From Pacificispira sp965223125 (GTDB lineage: Bacteria; Pseudomonadota; Alphaproteobacteria; UBA8366; Aestuariispiraceae), in the NCBI GenBank assembly GCA_965223125.1, contig OZ244984.1, forward strand, positions 3,782,001-3,846,000: DNA of 64,000 nt. Reading direction: 5' to 3'. The translations under genes were made by a program, and so were the position numbers. How positions within the stretch are numbered: position 1 is the first letter of the stretch; each line of letters starts with the position of its first letter. The notes under the pieces are model-generated. The model searched no databases. It was not told the DNA's origin and saw nothing but the letters and a program-made list of their open reading frames with translations. Positions 8,320 to 16,147 of this stretch are shown here, piece after piece.

Positions 8320-8396
8320 TGGTCGGAGCGGCAGGATTCGAACCTACGACCCCCACACCCCCAGTATGGTGCGCTACCAGGCTGCGCTACGCTCCG
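8320..8396 (-). tRNA. tRNA-Pro (anticodon GGG)
   Basis: Reading the minus strand, a 77-nt cloverleaf begins CGGAGCG and ends CGCTCCG-A-CCA, with the acceptor stem fully paired. The D arm is GCGC-AGCCTGGTA-GCGC, the anticodon stem pairs CCATA with TGTGG (one T-G pair), and the loop is C-T-GGG-G-G, so the anticodon is GGG and decodes CCC and CCU. The T arm contains GGTTCGAATCC. The CCA end is genome encoded. A promoter-like pair lies just upstream and a hairpin downstream, so it appears to be a single-gene unit between ftsB and the MerR gene. Confidence 0.96.
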
Positions 8397-8416
8397 TCGA
8401 CCCTGTCGACAGCCCT

Positions 8417-8445
8417 CTAATAAGGCCTGTGACCCCGGCTGGCAA
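8417..8445 (-). promoter_or_regulatory. probable sigma-70 promoter of tRNA-Pro
   Basis: On the minus strand TTGCCA, a 17-base spacer and TATTAG stand 20 bases upstream of the tRNA 5' end. Spacing is optimal and both hexamers are near consensus. Confidence 0.5.
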
Positions 8446-8449
8446 TTCC

Positions 8450-8899
8450 CTATTCGGGTTCAGCTGCAATCCCATCCGCAAGGGCAAGCAGATCACGCGC
8501 TGCTATCAGTTCACGGCGCAAGCTGTGGAGTACGTCCAGATCGATTTGTGCCCCGGACGCGGCATGCGGAAGTTCGGGTTCCGGGGCCGGAACCGGTACA
8601 CCCTCGTCGCCCCAATCCAGGACCGACTTCAGACCATGTTCACGCAGCAGCTTCTGAACACCCCGGATCGTATAACCTTCCTCATGCAACAGACGCCGGA
8701 TCACCTGCAACAGGCGCACGTCCTCCGGGCGGTAGTAGCGTCGGCCGCCCGCCCGTTTCATCGGTTTGATATGGGTGAACTTGGTTTCCCAGAATCGCAG
8801 AACATGCTGTTGGATATCCAGCAGATCGGCCACTTCGGTAATAGTCCGAAAGGCATCTGCGGATTTTTCCGCACGATGGGAATCGCTCGTGTCGCTCAT
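8450..8899 (-). CDS. MerR family transcriptional regulator
   Basis: This 149-residue protein has a MerR winged helix-turn-helix at residues 18-88: FRTITEVADLLDIQQHVLRFWE, then GGRRYYRPEDVRLLQVI and the helix LLHEEGYTIRGVQKLLRE. The C-terminal 55 residues are short, with a Pro/Glu linker (PVPAPEPELP) and an amphipathic helix that may dimerise. No cysteine metal-binding signature is present, so it is not a metal sensor of the classical type. It follows ihfA by 58 bases in the conserved alphaproteobacterial order plsX-fabH-ihfA-merR, and AGGAGG stands five bases before the ATG. The target is unknown. Confidence 0.9.
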   Translation of the reverse strand: MSDTSDSHRAEKSADAFRTITEVADLLDIQQHVLRFWETKFTHIKPMKRAGGRRYYRPEDVRLLQVIRRLLHEEGYTIRGVQKLLREHGLKSVLDWGDEGVPVPAPEPELPHAASGAQIDLDVLHSLRRELIAARDLLALADGIAAEPE

Positions 8900-8957
8900 A
8901 CCAACCTCCTGCTCAATCTCCTGGCGCGGACAACACCCCGCCCACGGACCAGATTGA

Positions 8958-9248
8958 TCATTGGTTGATGCGATCCTTCAGCACATGGCTGGGACGAAAA
9001 ACGAGAACGCGACGTGGTAGGATCGGTACTTCCTCACCGGTCTTGGGGTTGCGACCGACCCGCTCCCCCTTCTGTCGCACGGAGAAACTGCCGAAGGAAG
9101 ATATCTTGACGGCTTCCCCCGCGACCAGCGCATCAGCCATCTCCGCCAGAATCGCCTCGACCAGAGCAGCCGACTCGATTCGCGACAATCCAACTTCCTG
9201 ATAGACCGCTTCGGCCAGCTCCGCGCGGGTAACGGTTTTTCCCGCCAT
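8958..9248 (-). CDS. ihfA: integration host factor alpha subunit
   Basis: IHF-alpha pairs with IHF-beta and bends DNA sharply at specific sites, acting in replication, recombination and transcription. The 96-residue product is a full HU/IHF fold: N-terminal helices (TRAELAEAVYQEVGLSR), then the beta-arm core with SSFGSFSVRQKGERVGRNPK and TGEEVPI, and the C-terminal helix SHVLKDRIN. The alpha type is favoured over HU by the GEAVKISSFGSFSV region and by its place between fabH and a MerR gene, the usual ihfA position in this class. Confidence 0.93.
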   Translation of the reverse strand: MAGKTVTRAELAEAVYQEVGLSRIESAALVEAILAEMADALVAGEAVKISSFGSFSVRQKGERVGRNPKTGEEVPILPRRVLVFRPSHVLKDRINQ

Positions 9249-9289
9249 GGCCCAACTCCCCCAAAGTTTTCAAACGATTAAGAGGTAGC

Positions 9290-9318
9290 AGAGTATCCCT
9301 GTCCGTTTATCGCGTCAA
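9290..9318 (-). promoter_or_regulatory. probable promoter of ihfA
   Basis: On the minus strand TTGACG, a 17-base spacer and TACTCT lie 42 bases upstream of the ihfA ATG within the 105-base gap after fabH. It would allow ihfA and the MerR gene to be transcribed apart from plsX-fabH. Confidence 0.4.
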
Positions 9319-9353
9319 CAAACCAAAAGAGAACGCGACTCGATTCACGACAA

Positions 9354-10328
9354 CTACCAGCGCACCAATGCCGCGCCCCAAGTGAATCCCCCTCCCATCG
9401 CGGTCAAACCAATCAGATCACCGGGCTTGAAAAGCTGATGCTCCATCGCGTGATTCATCGCCAGTGGAATGGTGGCGGCGGATGTATTCGCATGTTCCTC
9501 GACGGAAACGACCACTTTCTCGCTTAGAATCTGGAGACGGTCCCCGACCATGTTAATGATGCGAATATTTGCCTGATGTGGAATCAGCCAGTCGAGGTCC
9601 GCCGAGGTCAGTCCCTGATCCGCCAGCAACCCCGCGACAAGGGACGACATCCGCTCGACCGCCTGCTTAAAGACCTCTTTGCCCTGCATGCGCACGAAAC
9701 CGGCGGTCCCGGTCGAAGCAGGCCCGCCATCGACATAAAGGCTGTCGTAAAATCGCCCATCGGCTCCTAGAACCGTTGAGAGCACACCGCGCTCTGTTTC
9801 AACGCCGTTTGTCGCCTCGCCGCGCAGGACGACCGCGCCGGCCCCATCCCCGAACAAAACACAGGTGCCGCGATCCTGCCAGTCGAGGATACGGCTGTAG
9901 ATTTCCGCCCCGATAACCAGCGCACATTTCGCCTGACCGAGACGGATCATGTTGTCTGCCTGGGTCAGGGCATAGACGAAACCTGTGCACACCGCCTGAA
10001 TATCGAAGGCCGCCCCGGCCCGAACGCCAAGCCGTGCCTGCACCCGCGTTGCCGTTGCGGGAAAAGTATTGTCAGGCGTTGTCGTGGCGAGAATGATCAG
10101 ATCGACATCCTCTGCCGTTACCCCCGCGTTCCGCATCGCGCGCTGCGCCGCCATGCAGGCCAGATCAGACGTCAACTCACCGGGCGCGGCGATATGGCGT
10201 CGCGCGATTCCTGTCCGCTGGCGAATCCAGGCATCGCTGGTATCGACCGTTTCGGATAATTCCTCGTTGGAGACAACCCGTTCCGGCAGATAGGCGCCGA
10301 CCCCCCGTATCACACTTCTAATCGTCAC
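9354..10328 (-). CDS. fabH: beta-ketoacyl-ACP synthase III
   Basis: FabH condenses acetyl-CoA with malonyl-ACP to start fatty acid synthesis. The 324-residue protein has the thiolase fold and the complete catalytic triad: C114 in AVCTGFVYAL, H251 in PHQANIRI and N281 in HANTSAAT. The C-terminal glycine-rich loop MGGGFTWGA is intact. Its ATG overlaps the plsX stop by four bases (ATGA), which implies translational coupling of phospholipid and fatty acid initiation steps. Confidence 0.96.
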   Translation of the reverse strand: MTIRSVIRGVGAYLPERVVSNEELSETVDTSDAWIRQRTGIARRHIAAPGELTSDLACMAAQRAMRNAGVTAEDVDLIILATTTPDNTFPATATRVQARLGVRAGAAFDIQAVCTGFVYALTQADNMIRLGQAKCALVIGAEIYSRILDWQDRGTCVLFGDGAGAVVLRGEATNGVETERGVLSTVLGADGRFYDSLYVDGGPASTGTAGFVRMQGKEVFKQAVERMSSLVAGLLADQGLTSADLDWLIPHQANIRIINMVGDRLQILSEKVVVSVEEHANTSAATIPLAMNHAMEHQLFKPGDLIGLTAMGGGFTWGAALVRW

Positions 10329-11401
10329 GATGCCGCTGCTTTGGCGTTGGTGTCGCTTGGTACCACAACCGACGCCCCTTCCTTGTCGAGTGTTTCGAAA
10401 TCAGCCTTCATCTTTTCGATAAAGCCGTGCATGCACATATCCGATGCGACTCCGATTGCATTGGCAAATCCAATTTCATCCGTGCCGCCATGGCTTTTTA
10501 CCGCAATGCCATTCAGGCCAAGGAGAACCGCACCATTATAGCGGCGCGGATCAACGCGATAGCGCAGTTTGGCGATGGCGCGCCGCGCGATCAGGTATCC
10601 GATCTTAGCGACGGTGCTGGACTGGAACGCTTCGCGCAGGAATGCGCTGATCAGGCGCGAGGTCCCTTCCGCGGTCTTCAGCGCAACATTACCGGTGAAC
10701 CCGTCGGTCACAATCACATCGACCGTTCCGCCTGCAATATCGTCGCCTTCGACAAATCCGGCAAACCGGATCGGCAGCGGGCTGGCACGAAGCAGAGCAG
10801 CCGCCTCACGGATCTCATCCCGCCCCTTCAAATCCTCCGTGCCGATGTTCAGCAGTCCCACACTGGGCTTGGAAATCCCCATGACTGTACGGGCGAAGAC
10901 CTCTCCCATCACGGCGAATTGCAGCAGATGCTGTGCGCTGCATTCGACATTCGCGCCGAGATCCAGCATGCAGGTCTCGCCCTTCTGGGTCGGAAAAAAG
11001 GAACAGATCGCCGGACGGCTGACGCCGCGCAGGGTTTTCAGCCCGAACATGGCCAGCGCCATCAGCGCACCGGTATTCCCGGCGGAAACGCAACAATCGG
11101 CCTCGCCATCGCGCACGGCATCGATGGCCTTGCGCATGCTTGAATCCTTCAGATGCCGCAGCGCATAGCTCGGCTTGTCCGAATTGCCAACGACCTGGTC
11201 CGTGTGGCGGATTTCGACATGATCCTTCAGTCCTGATTCACGCTCAATCAGGGGAGTCAGCTGCGCCTCATTTCCAAAGATCAGGAACCGCGCCATCGGC
11301 AGGCGCTCCCGGGCCAGAGCGGCACCGCGCACGACAATGTCGGGCGCACCATCGCCCCCCATCCCGTCCAATGCGATCACCAGAGGTTTCGCCACAGGCA
11401 T
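10325..11401 (-). CDS. plsX: phosphate acyltransferase PlsX
   Basis: PlsX makes acyl-phosphate from acyl-ACP; PlsY, encoded at 40055 in this window, then uses it to acylate glycerol 3-phosphate. The 358-residue protein begins with the family signature IALDGMGGDGAP (residues 9-20) and contains SAGNTGALMA, LDLGANVEC and DGFTGNVALKTAEG, all typical. It is a peripheral membrane enzyme without transmembrane segments. It is followed by fabH with a four-base overlap and preceded by rpmF 332 bases upstream. Confidence 0.95.
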   Translation of the reverse strand: MPVAKPLVIALDGMGGDGAPDIVVRGAALARERLPMARFLIFGNEAQLTPLIERESGLKDHVEIRHTDQVVGNSDKPSYALRHLKDSSMRKAIDAVRDGEADCCVSAGNTGALMALAMFGLKTLRGVSRPAICSFFPTQKGETCMLDLGANVECSAQHLLQFAVMGEVFARTVMGISKPSVGLLNIGTEDLKGRDEIREAAALLRASPLPIRFAGFVEGDDIAGGTVDVIVTDGFTGNVALKTAEGTSRLISAFLREAFQSSTVAKIGYLIARRAIAKLRYRVDPRRYNGAVLLGLNGIAVKSHGGTDEIGFANAIGVASDMCMHGFIEKMKADFETLDKEGASVVVPSDTNAKAAAS

Positions 11402-11733
11402 TGTCCCCTAATATCCAGGCCCCGATCAGGCCTCCGGAAGCAGGCGGCCCGGCATCATTTCAAAACCGGCTCCGCATTCCTGCGATTGAGCCTGACGATA
11501 CCCGACCCGTACCCCATCGGAGCACGTCCCCCAAGCTCCGACAACCTTCATGCGACTCGATTTTCACAACCGATCCCGCCAAAACTCGACCCTGGTACAA
11601 ACCAACCAGCCCCACCACCAACACCAATCGGGCCCGACAAGGGCCCGATCACGTGTTTGCCGGAGCAGGCAATGCGGCAACCGAAACTCTGTCGTTTCGC
11701 CACACCAGCCAGATTCCGGGTCTATATGCCAGG
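11402..11733 (-). other. intergenic region between rpmF and plsX
   Basis: No credible gene is seen in either strand of this 332-base gap; reading frames here are Pro/Thr-rich and lack ribosome binding sites. The half nearest rpmF contains a strong hairpin (listed separately). The half near plsX presumably contains the plsX promoter, but no clear hexamer pair stands out. Confidence 0.6.
11627..11649 (-). terminator. 9-bp hairpin downstream of rpmF
   Basis: atcgggccc / gggcccgat form a perfect 9-bp stem with a 5-base loop, 85 bases past the rpmF stop. No U-tract follows on the minus strand (TTGGTGTTGG), so it could be a weak terminator or an mRNA 3'-end stabiliser. Confidence 0.4.
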
Positions 11734-11919
11734 TCAGATACCAGCCTTGGGCTCGACAACCTGACGACCACGATACATACCGGTCTTCAGGTCGACATGA
11801 TGCGGACGCACCATTTCACCGGTGGTCTGATCTTCCCGATATGTCGGCTTGCCGAGCGCGTCATGGGAGCGCCGGTTGCCACGCCGGGATTTCGTCACTT
11901 TTCTCTTCGGAACCGCCAT
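11734..11919 (-). CDS. rpmF: 50S ribosomal protein L32
   Basis: L32 is a small basic protein of the large ribosomal subunit. From the ATG at 11919 the product is the standard 61 residues, opening with MAVPKRKVTKSRRGNRRSHD and ending VVEPKAGI. A longer frame from 11988 adds 23 residues not found in L32 and is rejected. The zinc-binding cysteines seen in some L32 proteins are absent, as usual in alphaproteobacteria. It follows the DUF177 gene, a coupling conserved across bacteria. Confidence 0.96.
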   Translation of the reverse strand: MAVPKRKVTKSRRGNRRSHDALGKPTYREDQTTGEMVRPHHVDLKTGMYRGRQVVEPKAGI

Positions 11920-12006
11920 TTTCTTGACTTTCGTAAGCTTGAGATGTCTTGCAAAACGGCGGGTTACATAGACCCTTTGCGGAGCCACCGCAACCCGGTT
12001 TTACGC

Positions 12007-12573
12007 CTATTCGTCATTCTGCCGCCCCGATTTCGCAAGGGATTGCAGTGCGGCAAAGGGTTTTTCCGGCCCGGAACGGTCCAGAACCGCCTTCCGTCCG
12101 GCAGGCAAGGCATCCAGAACCGCTTCAAGCGCGACCCCTTCCGCCCGCGGATACGGATCAATTGCCAGCGCCAGTTGCTGGGAAACCGCCTCCCCCAGAT
12201 CAATCTTGCCATTCAGGATGACATCGGGCGGATCGGCATCGGCCAAGGTGAGTTCGATATTCTCATCCACCATGGCTGGCGGCGCGAACTCGACCGAGAT
12301 CGTCTCATCCAGTTTTACTGTCAGCGGGGCACCGGAAACAACACAAGTCTGCTGCACGATCGCCGTAATCCTGGCATCCAGCCGCATCATCGGCCCTCCG
12401 GCCAGCAGGTGCAGGCGGCAATCCGCCTTGAAAGCATCCAGCGATACGATGTCGAATCGCCGGGCCAGAGCCTCCCGCTGCGACGCATCGGGTTCCAGCA
12501 CCAAGTTCAGCCCCTTGGACGGAACATGGTCAACTTCTACCGAATAGCTGAATTCAGACGGAATATCGGTCAT
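12007..12573 (-). CDS. DUF177 (YceD-like) protein
   Basis: This 188-residue protein belongs to the DUF177/YceD family, whose members sit upstream of rpmF and in plants and bacteria are needed for 23S rRNA accumulation. It begins FSYSVEVDHVPSKGLNLVLEPD; the central part has a cysteine in QQTCVVSGAPL and an acidic patch (VDENIELTLADAD), then the family motif NGKIDLGEAVSQQLALAIDPYPR. The ATG at 12573 is preferred over an upstream start that would overlap the preceding gene. One base separates it from the CBP3 gene, so the two are co-transcribed. Confidence 0.9.
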   Translation of the reverse strand: MTDIPSEFSYSVEVDHVPSKGLNLVLEPDASQREALARRFDIVSLDAFKADCRLHLLAGGPMMRLDARITAIVQQTCVVSGAPLTVKLDETISVEFAPPAMVDENIELTLADADPPDVILNGKIDLGEAVSQQLALAIDPYPRAEGVALEAVLDALPAGRKAVLDRSGPEKPFAALQSLAKSGRQNDE

Positions 12574-12574
12574 A

Positions 12575-13183
12575 TCAGGTGACGGTCTCCATCGATTCCG
12601 ATTCAGACGCTTGAACCCCATACTCCGGCAAATGCCCCATCAAGGGTGCCGGATCAAGAAAGGACACCCGCCCGATCAGGATGGCTTTCGCGTCCAGGGC
12701 AAAGAGATGTTTGGACTGGGCGTCAAAATAGTCCACCATCGCGTCGATGCGCGACTCTCCGACCGGACGATCCTGAAACACGGTCCATCGCATCAGGCTT
12801 GCCAGATCCTCAGCGCCTTCCGCTCCCTTGACCGCGCCCCAGTAGGAATCGAACCGCGCGAAGAATCGCTGTGCCAGTTTCTTCACTTTCTTGCCAATGG
12901 ACATGTCGCCAACCCCCATCTCGCGCAGCGAACGGTCGAAATCGGCGACGATCTCATCGGACAACGCACCCCCGATCTCCTCCCATCCCGGCTGACCGGA
13001 CATTCGGCGGAACAGCAGGAAGGCGTGCAGTGCGATGCTCTCCACCCTGCCCTCCAATGTGTCCGGGATACCGGCCTTTGAATAGAGCACAGGCGCGCGC
13101 GCCGCCGACACGATCTGCTCGTAAAGCACCAAAGCGACCTTCTGCTCGCGCGTCAGTCTGGTACGAAAGAAACCTCTGATCAT
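12575..13183 (-). CDS. ubiquinol-cytochrome c chaperone (CBP3/UQCC1 family)
   Basis: Members of this family assist assembly of cytochrome b into the bc1 complex in mitochondria and alphaproteobacteria. From the ATG at 13183 the product has 202 residues, mostly helical, with the family pattern ALYEQIVSAARAPVLYSK in variant form near residues 20-38, IALHAFLLFRRM, and DRSLREMGVGDMSIGKKVKKLAQ further on. A GTG at 13207 would add eight residues and cannot be ruled out. No membrane segment is seen, in line with a membrane-associated chaperone. It is divergent from bamE, 159 bases apart. Confidence 0.88.
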   Translation of the reverse strand: MIRGFFRTRLTREQKVALVLYEQIVSAARAPVLYSKAGIPDTLEGRVESIALHAFLLFRRMSGQPGWEEIGGALSDEIVADFDRSLREMGVGDMSIGKKVKKLAQRFFARFDSYWGAVKGAEGAEDLASLMRWTVFQDRPVGESRIDAMVDYFDAQSKHLFALDAKAILIGRVSFLDPAPLMGHLPEYGVQASESESMETVT

Positions 13184-13342
13184 ATCCAGCACGGGGTCTA
13201 TCTCCACTCCGGGTTCAGGCCCGACTTAGCGCTCTTGCCGTATTTGGGCAAGATGACTTGAAAAAATCTGCGGCGCGCCGCACATTGCTGCGGGTGCTGA
13301 TACACGAAATTCCAACTCCGAAACACCGACAGGGTCATAGCC

Positions 13343-13807
13343 ATGCGCAGCGGCAGAATGCAGTTATATATGAGAACCGGTCTGAAGACCGGCTACGCCG
13401 TCTGTGCCCTCGCCATTTTGCTGAGTGCTTGCGAGTCGAAGGTTGCCCTCCGCGGAAACCTGCCTCTGGAAAGCCGGCTGGAATCTATCACAGTCGGACA
13501 ATCCACCAAACGTGATGTTGTTTCCGCCATCGGCACGCCCTCAACGGTCAGCACCTTCGACGAAAATGTCTGGTATTATATGAGCCAGCGCAAGGAAAGC
13601 TGGGCCTTTTATGAGCCGGAGGTCGTCGAACACAAGGTGCTTGCCTTCCAGTTCGACGAGAATGGTACACTTCAGGCAATTGAGAACTATGACAAGGAAT
13701 CCCTGACGGAAGTTTCCTATCGCAGCGAGGAAACCCCCACATCCGGCCGCACCATGTCGATCCTCGAACAGCTTTTCGGCAATCTGGGCCGTTTCGGCGG
13801 TGGGTGA
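13343..13807 (+). CDS. bamE: outer membrane protein assembly factor BamE, lipoprotein
   Basis: BamE (SmpA/OmlA) is a lipoprotein of the BAM complex that inserts beta-barrel proteins into the outer membrane. The 154-residue precursor has a basic N-terminus, a hydrophobic stretch and a lipobox ending at the cysteine of ILLSAC (about residue 30), then the SmpA/OmlA domain: GQSTKRDVVSAIGTPSTVSTF, VWYYMSQRKESWAFYEPEV and VLAFQFDENGTL. The C-terminal 40 residues (SEETPTSGRTM onward) are less conserved. Two later ATGs (13358, 13370) would shorten the signal peptide and are possible alternatives. Confidence 0.93.
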   Translation: MRSGRMQLYMRTGLKTGYAVCALAILLSACESKVALRGNLPLESRLESITVGQSTKRDVVSAIGTPSTVSTFDENVWYYMSQRKESWAFYEPEVVEHKVLAFQFDENGTLQAIENYDKESLTEVSYRSEETPTSGRTMSILEQLFGNLGRFGGG

Positions 13808-14232
13808 ATCAGGTTCCGACCTGCACAGCCATCAACAATCCGCGATTCATGCTCCCGAACAGTCAACTGTATGGGGCAATCATACCGGATTTGATAATCG
13901 CTATATGCTCTCCTGTTTATTTACCAGACATCTGACCACAAGATATTGTGTCTGTTGCACCAAACCCGATTCGCCCTGAATCGCTTCAGCGAATCCCATA
14001 AAAAGGTGTAAACTGTTCCAGATTCTATGGAAATTGATGCTATTTTTATTTGATTCAGGGATTGACGGATTTTAAGAATCGCAAAGATCACACAAAATCT
14101 GCGACGAATCGCGTTTTCTGCTTGAGACTCGGAAACCACCCGTATATTGTGCCTTCAAGCGAATAGACCACAACATCTATTAGTTTACCGCGCAGGGCTG
14201 ACTCTGTGCGCCCGGTAGGTTCGTGCCGATTC
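13806..14232 (+). promoter_or_regulatory. GANTC-dense control region upstream of gcrA
   Basis: The 512-base gap between bamE and gcrA (13808-14319) holds no credible gene. It contains GANTC sites starting at 13806, 13844, 13968, 13978, 13991, 14021, 14052, 14076, 14106, 14126, 14200 and 14228: ten in the 265 bases from 13968 to 14232, where chance predicts about one. GANTC is the target of the CcrM methylase, and GcrA acts at methylated GANTC promoters. The cluster ends about 90 bases before the gcrA ATG and fits methylation-controlled or autoregulated expression; that function is inferred. Confidence 0.6.
13968..13995. repeat. nested inverted repeat containing three GANTC sites
   Basis: gattcg pairs with cgaatc and, inside it, ctgaa pairs with ttcag around a tcgc loop. 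The 28-base element could form a hairpin in RNA or act as a symmetrical binding site. No U-tract follows in the plus direction, so it is not a typical bamE terminator. Confidence 0.45.
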
Positions 14233-14319
14233 CGGGTCGTCCGAAGTCGAGCCACCAAGACGAACAGCACGGCATTCTTGGTCGCTTCCGGGATCCGTCG
14301 CAACGACATGAGGTGCACC

Positions 14320-14709
14320 ATGGACTGGACAGATGAGCGCGTCTCCCTGCTCAAGGGAATGTGGACAAACGGGTACACGGCACGCCAGATCGCCGAGAAG
14401 CTTGGCGGCGTCACTCGCAATGCCGTGATCGGCAAGGCCCATCGCCTCGGCCTTTCCTCCCGCCCGCAGCAGATCAAACGTCATACGCCGCTGCCGATTC
14501 CCAATGTGGTGGAGCGGCATTGCCAATGGCCGGTTGGCCATCCGGGTACCGACGAGTTCCATTTCTGCGGTGCCAGTGCGGTGCCAGGGAAGCCATATTG
14601 TCAGACCCATTGCGGTGTCGCCTATCGCCGCAAGGACGATGGCGGCAATGCCTCGACGGCAGCCACCGGCACGTCGGCTCCCAAACAGGGAACCGTCACC
14701 AGCCATTGA
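14320..14709 (+). CDS. gcrA: GcrA family cell cycle regulator
   Basis: GcrA binds sigma-70 RNA polymerase and activates promoters carrying methylated GANTC, linking replication to cell cycle transcription. From the ATG at 14320 the protein has 129 residues. It begins with the signature MDWTDERVSLLKGMW and the helix-turn-helix SARQIAEKLGG-type segment (here TARQIAEKLGGVTRNAVIGK, residues 20-39) followed by HRLGLSSRP. The C-terminal polymerase-binding part contains CQWPVGHPG, FCGASAVPGKPYCQTH and CGVAYR. The linker is short compared with the longer Caulobacter form. A frame opening at 14206 adds 38 residues without family support. The upstream DNA is exceptionally rich in GANTC. Confidence 0.95.
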   Translation: MDWTDERVSLLKGMWTNGYTARQIAEKLGGVTRNAVIGKAHRLGLSSRPQQIKRHTPLPIPNVVERHCQWPVGHPGTDEFHFCGASAVPGKPYCQTHCGVAYRRKDDGGNASTAATGTSAPKQGTVTSH

Positions 14710-14782
14710 ATACCCAGCCATTGACTAGACTGTATGCCCGATTTTGCGCCCCGTTTACTTCGCATAGAGGGTAACGACCAGA

Positions 14783-15874
14783 ATGTCTGAAGTTTCAGCA
14801 CCGGAACCCCGCAGCGTCGGGCGATTAAGAATCGTCAGTATCTTTGCGGGATTCGGGCTGGTCGCTCTGTTCATCTACCTCATGGTTGTTGGGGAGGCGA
14901 TCCTGCTTCCCTTCGTAATCGCCATATTCATTGTAACGCTGCTCGATTCCCTGGCTCTGCGAATTTCGATCACCAAGATCAAGGGTCGATCCCTGCCTGA
15001 CTGGGCCAGCATGGCTATTTCAATCCTGCTGTTCATCGGGGTGTTCCTGATTCTGGCAAATATGATCCGAAGCAACATCACGGCGGTGAATGAGGCGCTT
15101 CCCGCTTATGAGAAGAATATTGCCGAACTGATCAACCGGATCATTGGATATGCCGGAGCCACCGAAATCCCCAGCATCCAGGAGATTACAAAGCAAATCG
15201 ATATCCAGATGATTCTGGGGCGCTCTGTCTCTGCGCTGGCATCGATCACCGGCAATACGCTGACCATTCTCTTCTATATCGTCTTCATCCTGCTGGAGCA
15301 GGTCACGTTCAAACGCAAGATTGATGCGCTTTTCCTGAAAAACGAAGACCGGCGACGCGCCCGTGAAATGATCGGACGAATCACAAAGGACATTCAAACC
15401 TATATTGGGATCAAGACATTCCTGGCCGTCGTTACCGGCCTGATGAGTTACGTCGTAATGGCCGTCGTCGGGGTCGATTTCGCAGGATTCTGGGCAGTGC
15501 TGATTCTAGTCCTGAGTTATATTCCCTATATCGGTGCCCTTGTCGGCGTCGCCTTCCCCGCAATTCTGACGCTTGTGCAATTCGATTCCCTGATTCCCTT
15601 TTTCATCACTACAAGCCTTCTCACTGTCGTGCAGATCATATTCGGTAATTTCCTGGAGCCCCGCATGATCGGGCGCTCGCTCAACCTCAGCCCTCTTGTT
15701 ATTCTTCTCTCCCTTGCGGTATTCGGCAGCATCTGGGGCGTAGCAGGCATGATCCTTTCCATGCCCTTCATGGTTATTGCCATGATCGTCTGTGCTGGAT
15801 TCGAAGCGACCCGGCCTGTAGCCGTGATTCTTTCAGCCACGGGATCCATAGATCCACGTCCAGACCAATCCTGA
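14783..15874 (+). CDS. AI-2E family (PerM-like) transporter
   Basis: This 363-residue integral membrane protein belongs to the AI-2E/PerM family. About seven or eight membrane helices are visible: two close pairs near the N-terminus (residues 13-60 and 70-95), a long extracytoplasmic or cytoplasmic segment (IRSNITAVNEALPAYEKN onward), and a C-terminal cluster with IKTFLAVVTGLMSY, GFWAVLILVLSYIPYIGALVG and the family motif EPRMIGRSLNLSPLVILLSL. Members export small molecules, and some act as sodium/proton antiporters; the substrate here is unknown. It is 73 bases downstream of gcrA and may be co-transcribed with it. Confidence 0.9.
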   Translation: MSEVSAPEPRSVGRLRIVSIFAGFGLVALFIYLMVVGEAILLPFVIAIFIVTLLDSLALRISITKIKGRSLPDWASMAISILLFIGVFLILANMIRSNITAVNEALPAYEKNIAELINRIIGYAGATEIPSIQEITKQIDIQMILGRSVSALASITGNTLTILFYIVFILLEQVTFKRKIDALFLKNEDRRRAREMIGRITKDIQTYIGIKTFLAVVTGLMSYVVMAVVGVDFAGFWAVLILVLSYIPYIGALVGVAFPAILTLVQFDSLIPFFITTSLLTVVQIIFGNFLEPRMIGRSLNLSPLVILLSLAVFGSIWGVAGMILSMPFMVIAMIVCAGFEATRPVAVILSATGSIDPRPDQS

Positions 15875-15945
15875 TTCTCTTTTGAACGGTTAATTGGCAA
15901 TCCCATTTGGATGCCTTGCGGAGTCCCTATTCTGTCACTTTGCCT

Positions 15946-15973
15946 TTGACACGAACTCGCAATTCGCTATATC
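15946..15973 (+). promoter_or_regulatory. sigma-70 promoter of nrdA
   Basis: TTGACA, a 16-base spacer and TATATC give a near-consensus promoter pointing toward nrdA. The -10 hexamer lies inside the first NrdR-type box, as expected for repression by promoter occlusion. Confidence 0.65.
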
Positions 15974-16009
15974 TTGTGCCCCGCAGCAAAGAAGGCCGAT
16001 ATATTGTGG
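15965..16009 (+). promoter_or_regulatory. tandem NrdR boxes
   Basis: Two related 12-mers, ctatatcttgtg (15967-15978) and cgatatattgtg (15997-16008), match the core of the NrdR consensus (CwATATaTwGTG) and are exactly 30 bases apart, three helical turns, which is the usual spacing of NrdR box pairs in ribonucleotide reductase promoters. NrdR itself is not in this window. Confidence 0.7.
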
Positions 16010-16021
16010 TTAACTTGGTTA

Positions 16022-16147
16022 ATATCCACAGAACAATCCGTCCACATGCTGTGAATAACGGGGGATAAGCATCTTCCGGTTTCGGTCCGGTCCTTGGGAA
16101 ACAAGGAATATCGGGCAAGCCTTTGGGAGGGGCGAAACTGGGGATAA
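16022..16147 (+). promoter_or_regulatory. DnaA-box-like sites in the nrdA leader
   Basis: TGTGAATAA at 16050-16058 is an exact match to the DnaA box TTATNCACA on the minus strand. ATATCCACA (16022-16030) and TGGGGATAA (16139-16147) each have one mismatch, and GGGGGATAA (16060-16068) has two. DnaA is known to control nrd genes in other proteobacteria, so coupling of nucleotide supply to replication initiation is plausible here. Confidence 0.45.

Noticed and set aside
11627..11649. Strong intrinsic terminator after rpmF
   Set aside because: The stem is perfect but no U-tract follows on the minus strand; it is listed only with low confidence.
16022..16147. Possible replication origin from the cluster of DnaA-box-like sites
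   Set aside because: Only one exact box, no AT-rich unwinding element beside it, and none of the usual origin neighbours; a promoter role at nrdA is the simpler reading.
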